Shown here piece after piece: positions 59,458 through 64,000 of a stretch of 64,000 bases of DNA. A program made the translations under genes and the position numbers. Source of the stretch: JASBRS01 sp964496495 (lineage in GTDB: Bacteria > Deinococcota > Deinococci > Deinococcales > Trueperaceae); NCBI GenBank assembly GCA_964496495.1, contig CAZBZU010000015.1:1-64000 (forward strand), in the 5' to 3' direction. The notes under the pieces were generated by a model that worked only from the letters and a program-made list of their open reading frames with translations, did not search any database and was not told the DNA's origin. Numbering within the stretch: the first letter of the stretch is position 1; the number at the start of each line of letters is the position of its first letter.

Positions 59458-60503
59458 TCCCAGCCTTCCAGGCTGCGGCGCAGACGTCGGCGATCGGATC
59501 GGGCGTACCGCCGGGCCATGTCGAGCGTGGCGTGACGCAGGTGGTCCTGTACCTGGCCCAGGTCGCCCGTCTGACGGTAGAGGCGCGTGCCTGCCGAATG
59601 CCGGAGGGCGTGGACGCCCTTGAACTCCACCGCGGCGCGCTGGCACAGCCGCCGCAAGCGGTTGAAGACGCCGTACTGGCTGCGTAGCTCGAGCACCTCG
59701 GCCGCCTGGTCGCCGACCGTACGCCGCGCCCGCTGGTAGCTGAGCAGCGCCTCGGCGAGCTTCGGCGTGAGCGTTACCAATGCCGTCTTGGCCCCCTTGC
59801 CCTCACGCACCAGGCACTCCCGCCGCTGGAGATCGACGTCCTCCCAGCATAGTCGCAGCATCTCGCTGACCCGCAGGCCGGCATGGCTGCCAAGCAGCAG
59901 GATCACCCGCTCCTGCTGGTCGCGGGCGGCCGCCATCATCTCGATCAGCTCGAAGTCGGTGTAGCACCGTGCCGCCTGCACGTCCTCGGGACGTGTCGTC
60001 TGACGTCCCATGCGCACGTTGCGGAAGGGGTCGGCGTCGCAGGCACCGGCCCAGGCGAGGGCGTCGTAGAGGGCGCGTGCGGCGGCAACCTTGAGCTGGA
60101 CCGTGGCGGCCGCCAGGGGCCCCCGCTTCAAGCGTCGTCCCCGGCGCGGCGCGGACGGCTCGCGCGTGGTCAGCGGCTCACGGTCGCCCGCGCGCAGGCG
60201 CTGGACGTAGAGGGAGCCGGCGTCACGGCTTGGCCGCAGCAGGTTCTCGCCCTCCCACATGGCCACCAGGTCGGCCACCCCGCGGCGGTAGGCGCGCATG
60301 GTATGTGGGCTGGTGGCGACGCCGCTGGCGCCTCGGAGCGTGAGGTGCGCCTCGACCAGCTCCCATAGGCCTTCGACGTCGCGGTCGCTGGCGGCCTTGA
60401 CCGCATAGCGGCGAAGGCCCGCGTCATCGAGCTTCTGCAGGCGCTCGACGCGCTGCAGCCGGGTCGCGCTGGAGAGCTCGAGCGACGTCACGACAGCGGG
60501 CAT
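59454..60503 (-). CDS. Tyrosine recombinase, XerC/XerD-like
   Basis: A 349-residue tyrosine recombinase. Catalytic set: Arg in SHAGLRVSEMLRL, Lys in VREGKGAKTAL, His-x-x-Arg in HALRHSAGTRL, His in QDHLRHATLD, and Tyr in MARRYARSD. The N-terminal ~170 residues form a core-binding domain with an extra basic loop (SAPRRGRRLKRGPL). ATG at 60503. There are no flanking repeats, att-like sites or mobile-element genes, so it may be a housekeeping resolvase; no dif-like site was seen nearby. Confidence 0.86.
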   Translation of the reverse strand: MPAVVTSLELSSATRLQRVERLQKLDDAGLRRYAVKAASDRDVEGLWELVEAHLTLRGASGVATSPHTMRAYRRGVADLVAMWEGENLLRPSRDAGSLYVQRLRAGDREPLTTREPSAPRRGRRLKRGPLAAATVQLKVAAARALYDALAWAGACDADPFRNVRMGRQTTRPEDVQAARCYTDFELIEMMAAARDQQERVILLLGSHAGLRVSEMLRLCWEDVDLQRRECLVREGKGAKTALVTLTPKLAEALLSYQRARRTVGDQAAEVLELRSQYGVFNRLRRLCQRAAVEFKGVHALRHSAGTRLYRQTGDLGQVQDHLRHATLDMARRYARSDRRRLRRSLEGWE

Positions 60504-60586
60504 GATGTTGCGAGTGTAGCGGAGGCCACCACTGGCTGCTGTGAAACTTCCACGCTTTATCAAATGATCCGGTCGTTCCCCCACGG

Positions 60587-60592
60587 TAGGCT
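60587..60592 (+). promoter_or_regulatory. -10 box TAGGCT upstream of the GAF gene
   Basis: TAGGCT ends 6 nt before an ATG at 60599 that is in frame with the GAF protein. Transcription therefore probably begins near 60599, allowing a leaderless start there or a 39-nt leader to the ATG at 60638. Confidence 0.42.
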
Positions 60593-60637
60593 TGCGGCAT
60601 GTCCCACGCCACACGAAGCCCCGGAAGGAACCCGCGC

Positions 60638-61129
60638 ATGACCGACGATCGCCGACGCAGTCTAGCCTGGCTCGACGCGCGCGTCGCGGCCGGGGAGTCG
60701 TTCCAGTCCGTCGCCGAGGCTGCGGTGAGCCACCTGCACGCCAGCTACCCGGCTTACCACTGGGTGGGTATCTACATGCTCGGTGGCGTGGGATTGCGGC
60801 TGCTGGCCTGGGACGGCCCGGCCGCCACCGCGCACGTTGAGATTCCCCTGGGAGCCGGCGTCTGCGGCTACGCCGCCACCACCGGCGAAGCCGTCAACGT
60901 GCCCGACGTCCGTCAGGACGAGCGCTACCTGCAGTGCTTCCTCGGCACGCGGGCCGAGCTGGTGGTTCCCATCGCCGTGGATGGCCGCGTCTATGGCGAG
61001 GTCGACATCGATAGCGACCAGCTGTCCGCCTTCGATGCAGTGGACGAGGCCTTCCTGAAGCTCTTCTGCGAACGGCTTGCGGCGCTGGCGGAAGGCCAGC
61101 GGCTCGAGCACCGCACGCCCGCCCGATAG
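60638..61129 (+). CDS. GAF-domain protein related to free-methionine-(R)-sulfoxide reductase
   Basis: A 163-residue single GAF domain. YHWVGIYMLGGVGLRLLAW, GAGVCGYAATTGEAVNVPDV and AELVVPIAVDGRVYGEVDID follow the fRMsr pattern. Two of the three fRMsr cysteines are present with correct 24-residue spacing (GVCG and LQCF); the first, ten residues before GVCG, is His here. It may be a weakened reductase or a ligand sensor. The ATG at 60638 has GGAAGGAA 7 nt upstream; an in-frame ATG at 60599, 6 nt after TAGGCT, would add 13 residues through a leaderless mRNA. Divergent from the recombinase. Confidence 0.8.
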   Translation: MTDDRRRSLAWLDARVAAGESFQSVAEAAVSHLHASYPAYHWVGIYMLGGVGLRLLAWDGPAATAHVEIPLGAGVCGYAATTGEAVNVPDVRQDERYLQCFLGTRAELVVPIAVDGRVYGEVDIDSDQLSAFDAVDEAFLKLFCERLAALAEGQRLEHRTPAR

Positions 61130-61236
61130 GGCGGCCGGCGCTTCGCCACGACGTCCGGGCAACCCACCCCCGCGGGCGCCTTCATATAAGGTGGGACCCC
61201 TGGCGCGAGTGAGCGCCCGGGAGGCCACCGAGCCAT

Positions 61237-62526
61237 ATGAAGCCCGCTAGCGACGCCTACGCGATCGGCAGCGCGACCCTCCGCAGCCGCGTCATCGAGC
61301 GAACGCCCTTCTTCTACGGCTGGGTGGTGTTGGCCGCCGGGACGTTCGGCATGATGATGACCACGCCGGGCCAGACGCTGGGCGTGTCGGTGTTCCTCGA
61401 CAGGATCATCGCCGACCTGGGCGTGTCGCGCTCGCTCGTTTCGCTCCTCTACACCGCCGGAACGGTGGCAGGGTCCTTCGCGCTGCCTTTCGTCGGCCGC
61501 GTGATCGACCGACGCGGGCCGAGGGTGGCGGTGGTGGTGGTGGCGGGGCTGTTCGCGCTGGCCTGCGGCTACATGGGGATGGTGCGAAACGTGGCGATGT
61601 TGCTGGTGGGGTTCGTGCTCATCCGTGGCCTGGGCCAGGGGTCGCTGAGCCTCGTCAGCCAGCACGTGGTCAACCTCTGGTTCGTTCGCCGCCGCGGCCT
61701 CGCCGTCGGCCTCACCGGCCTGGGGATGGCAGCAGCCACCGCCTTCTTCCCGATGGTCATCGATGGGCTCATCCAGGGGTACGGCTGGCGCGAGGCATAC
61801 GCGCTCCTCGGCTTGTCCGTGGCCGTCACGGTGTTGCCGGCGGGCGCGCTGCTGTTCCGCTCGCGGCCCGAGCGCTATGGGCTGCTTCCCGACGGGCCCG
61901 CCGGTGTCGCCAGGGCCGACGGCCAGGCAGCGGAGGTCAACTACAGTCTGGCCGAGGCGCGCCGCACTCGCACCTTCTGGCTGTTCGTCGCGGGCAACGT
62001 CACCGTCTCGGCCCTCACGACCGGCCTCATCTTCCACCACTTCTCCATCATGGCGGCCGGCGGACTCGACCGCGCGGCGGCGGCGCGCGTCTTCATACCG
62101 TTCGGTGCCGTGACGGCGGGAGTGAATCTGGTGACGGGCATGCTGATGGACAGGGTGCAGCCCCGCTTCCTGCTCGCCGGAATGCTGTCGGCCCAAGCCG
62201 TCGCGCTCGCCCTCGCCGCCAACATGGGGCCCGGCCTGGTGTTCGTCTACGGCGCCGTCCTTGGAACCACGTTGGGCATCAAGGGCGGGGTCCAGGGCGC
62301 CGTATTCGCCCACTACTTCGGCCGCCGGCACCTGGGAGCGATCAAGGGAACCGTCTCGACCATGGGGGTGGTGGGCACCGCTCTCGGCCCGCCGCTGTTC
62401 GCCCTGACGCGCGCCGCGGGCGGCAGCTACGGCCCCGTGCTGCTCGCCTGCGCCGTGCCCACCCTGATCCTGGCAGTGGCGTCCATCTGGCTACGGCCGT
62501 ACCACGGCGACGGGAGCGTGGCGTGA
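61237..62526 (+). CDS. Major facilitator superfamily transporter (OFA/monocarboxylate-like)
   Basis: A 429-residue, 12-helix MFS carrier. PFFYGWVVLAAGTFGMMMT opens helix 1; GRVIDRRGPR is the inter-helix 2/3 motif, and NLWFVRRRGLAVGLTGLGMA the helix 4/5 loop, both typical of the oxalate/formate and monocarboxylate groups. A cytosolic loop at ~205-230 divides the halves. Probably carries an organic acid. TATAAG at 61185-61190 may be its -10 box. Its stop overlaps the quinone reductase start (GTGA). Confidence 0.86.
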   Translation: MKPASDAYAIGSATLRSRVIERTPFFYGWVVLAAGTFGMMMTTPGQTLGVSVFLDRIIADLGVSRSLVSLLYTAGTVAGSFALPFVGRVIDRRGPRVAVVVVAGLFALACGYMGMVRNVAMLLVGFVLIRGLGQGSLSLVSQHVVNLWFVRRRGLAVGLTGLGMAAATAFFPMVIDGLIQGYGWREAYALLGLSVAVTVLPAGALLFRSRPERYGLLPDGPAGVARADGQAAEVNYSLAEARRTRTFWLFVAGNVTVSALTTGLIFHHFSIMAAGGLDRAAAARVFIPFGAVTAGVNLVTGMLMDRVQPRFLLAGMLSAQAVALALAANMGPGLVFVYGAVLGTTLGIKGGVQGAVFAHYFGRRHLGAIKGTVSTMGVVGTALGPPLFALTRAAGGSYGPVLLACAVPTLILAVASIWLRPYHGDGSVA

Positions 62527-63101
62527 AGGCCAGCGTCATCCTCGCCCACCCGCAACGCGGTTCGCTCAACCACGCGTTGGCGGCCGCGGCCGTGCGGGGC
62601 CTGGAGGCTGCCGGCTACGACGTCACCGCGCACGACCTGTACGCCGAGGGTTTCGACCCACTGCTACGCCCCGAGGAGGTCGAGACGACGACCTTCAGCG
62701 ATCCCCTGGCCGCGCGCCATGCCAGCGAGGTATTGGAGGTCGCGCGCATCGTGGTGGTGCACCCCACCTGGTTCTTCCACGTGCCTGCGATGGCCAAGGG
62801 CTGGGTGGATCGGGTGATCCGCGAGGGGATCGCGTTCGACGTCGTAGAGGGTGGCGTGGCCGGGCATCTGCGTGCCAGCAGCGCCTTGATCGTGACCACC
62901 GCCAACGCCTCCCGCACCGTCGAGGTCGAGGCGCTGAACGACCCGTTGACCACCTTCTGGCGGGAGTGCGTGTTCGCGCCTGCCGGCGTGGGTATCGTCG
63001 AGCGCATCGCGATCGGGCCGGTACGGGGTAGCACGCAGCAGGCACGCCAGGCATGGCTCGCGCAGGTGGAACGCGCCGCCGGCGCCAGGCGACCGCCCTG
63101 A
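62523..63101 (+). CDS. NAD(P)H:quinone oxidoreductase, flavodoxin-like fold
   Basis: A 192-residue NQO/MdaB/YwrO-type flavoprotein. ASVILAHPQRGSLNHALA is the FMN/FAD phosphate loop, VVVHPTWFFHVPAMAKGWVDRV the flavin-ring loop (WxxxPAxxKGWxDRV), and the C-terminus is basic. Two-electron reduction of quinones or nitro compounds. GTG start, 4-bp overlap with the MFS gene, implying joint expression and possibly a shared substrate. Confidence 0.88.
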   Translation: MKASVILAHPQRGSLNHALAAAAVRGLEAAGYDVTAHDLYAEGFDPLLRPEEVETTTFSDPLAARHASEVLEVARIVVVHPTWFFHVPAMAKGWVDRVIREGIAFDVVEGGVAGHLRASSALIVTTANASRTVEVEALNDPLTTFWRECVFAPAGVGIVERIAIGPVRGSTQQARQAWLAQVERAAGARRPP

Positions 63102-63109
63102 GCGTGCGC

Positions 63110-64000
63110 TCATGGGCTCGCGGGCATCTCGGCTGCCCGGCTCCCGGCGACCCACTGCCGCAGCACCCGCACGATCGCGACCATGGCGCGGCTGTCGGCG
63201 GCGCAGTAGGCGAGGAGCACACGGGCGAGGTGCGGATCGCGCGTCCGGAGAAGACGCCGCCATGCCGCCTGGGCCGCCAGGCCGTCGGCGAGCGCCACGC
63301 CCCGGTAGGCGTCGGGCGCTAACGTGGCGGCCACCCGCTTGAGGCCCCAGCCGCTACCGAAACCGGGGTGGCGGACCGAGCCGCGGATGAGCGACAACAG
63401 GTCCCAGATGCGCGCTTGCGCAGCCTCCAACTCCGCCGCCCGCTCTGGTACGGCCGACGCGAGGGCACGCAGCAGCAAGCGCTCGCCGGCGGCGTCGTAG
63501 ACGACGATGCTACCAGTTCCGTGGAGCGCCCTCAGCAAGGCGGCGGTGAGGGGCGGCCGCGGATCGAGCGGGGCGTCGCGATGCAGGTAGGCACGCTGCA
63601 CGAGCTCGCCGTCGGCACCCTCCAGGTGGACGCTGAACTGGAAGGGGAGGGGCTCGAAGGCCGCCATCCGCGGGATCCAGGGGACGGCGGGGGTCGCGAA
63701 CTCCATGTCCAGGAAGGCGACGGGTGGCTCGAGCCGGTCGAGGTGCCGGCGCACGCTCGCGGTGTCCACCCGCGAGCGTGTCTCGCGGGCGTCCTCCAGC
63801 GCCTGGCGCTCCTCCGGGCTCAGCCCGGGGACCTCGGGCGGGAGACGGCGGACATCGAGCCAGCCCGCGCTCCTCAGAGCCCGGCGCGTCGACGTCCGGA
63901 GCATCGGCACCTGGAAGATGCTATAGCTCCGGTTCCCACTCCAGCAGTGCGTGCGGAAGGGGCAGCCGCGAGGGCTACGACAGTGGGGGCCGACGCGGGT
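63110..64000 (-). CDS. DUF2779 protein (RecB/Cas4-like), C-terminal part
   Basis: The last ~297 codons of a gene whose 5' end lies beyond the right edge. At the window edge the frame reads GPHCRSPRGCPFRTHCW, a cysteine cluster like the [4Fe-4S] motif of Cas4/AddB-type nucleases, followed by a helix-hairpin segment (RRALRSAGWLDVRRLP). Then comes the DUF2779 domain, an RNase-H-like part with VAFLDMEFATPAVP (Asp-x-Glu), IVVYDAAGERLLLRAL, and ADSRAMVAIVRVLR at the end. The upstream nuclease half is not in view. Probable DNA-processing role by family; not demonstrated. Convergent with the quinone reductase gene. Confidence 0.75.
   Translation of the reverse strand, partial: TRVGPHCRSPRGCPFRTHCWSGNRSYSIFQVPMLRTSTRRALRSAGWLDVRRLPPEVPGLSPEERQALEDARETRSRVDTASVRRHLDRLEPPVAFLDMEFATPAVPWIPRMAAFEPLPFQFSVHLEGADGELVQRAYLHRDAPLDPRPPLTAALLRALHGTGSIVVYDAAGERLLLRALASAVPERAAELEAAQARIWDLLSLIRGSVRHPGFGSGWGLKRVAATLAPDAYRGVALADGLAAQAAWRRLLRTRDPHLARVLLAYCAADSRAMVAIVRVLRQWVAGSRAAEMPASP

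Noticed and set aside
59454..60503. Integrase of a prophage or integrative element
   Set aside because: No tRNA, att-like direct repeats, phage or conjugation genes flank it, and its composition matches the neighbours.
63110..64000. Possible Cas4 of a CRISPR system
   Set aside because: The cysteine cluster resembles Cas4, but the rest matches DUF2779, and no repeats or other cas genes are present in the window.
1..64000. tRNA, rRNA, tmRNA or known riboswitch
   Set aside because: By eye I found no T-loop consensus with a matching acceptor stem and no recognisable rRNA or riboswitch core; a covariance-model search would be needed to exclude them.

Overview
The window is very GC-rich bacterial chromosome with tightly packed, mostly short operons. 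Best guess for the organism is a member of the Deinococcota, perhaps near Truepera; this is an inference, not a placement. It rests on (i) a CsoR repressor with the Cys-His-His copper ligand set described for Thermus thermophilus, and (ii) about nine genes whose start codon lies only 5-6 nt after a TANNNT box, as expected for the leaderless mRNAs common in Deinococcus. No rRNA, tRNA, CRISPR array, insertion sequence or phage gene was recognised.

Layout. 1-3.8 kb: an SOS mutagenesis cassette on the minus strand, lexA-imuB-DUF6504-dnaE2 (dnaE2 runs off the left edge), with a lexA promoter and a perfect palindrome that is a good LexA operator. 3.9-11 kb: sirtuin, HD nucleotidase, an alpha-toroid protein, a RES/Xre toxin-antitoxin pair, a RarA ATPase fused to a methyltransferase, and a radical SAM protein. 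11-20.2 kb: a three-gene ABC-2 exporter, a cupin, signal peptidase I, and a TetR-regulated MacB/FtsX-type ABC system with a striking palindromic operator. 20.3-21.5 kb: copper-responsive copZ-csoR and a DinB-fold protein.

21.8-32 kb: DNA polymerase I, a GGDEF-EAL protein, SurE, DNA polymerase IV, an unusual DnaQ-like exonuclease, a secreted protein, a CBS protein, and a divergent HxlR/YceI pair. 32.2-39.8 kb: the cydABDC cytochrome bd operon, divergent from glutamate dehydrogenase. 39.8-46 kb: a TetR regulator, an HpcH-type aldolase, a clearly degraded efflux adaptor/TolC remnant, and sugar-type dehydrogenase and isomerase genes. 46-48 kb: a lipoprotein and an outer-membrane-like barrel protein.

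48.3-57.8 kb: a peptide-type ABC transporter (two permeases and a binding protein, no ATPase) ending in a translationally coupled acetamidase/formamidase. It converges, across a 16-bp hairpin, on a catabolic operon: glutamine-synthetase-like ligase, SDR, aldehyde dehydrogenase, S33 peptidase. This looks like uptake and breakdown of an amine or amide compound. 57.9-64 kb: a thioredoxin-like protein, a TIM-barrel isomerase coupled to a tyrosine recombinase, a GAF protein, an MFS carrier coupled to a quinone reductase, and the C-terminal part of a DUF2779 RecB/Cas4-like protein with an iron-sulfur-type cysteine cluster, cut by the right edge.

DNA replication and repair genes are over-represented: LexA, ImuB, DnaE2, RarA, Pol I, Pol IV, DnaQ-like, DUF2779.
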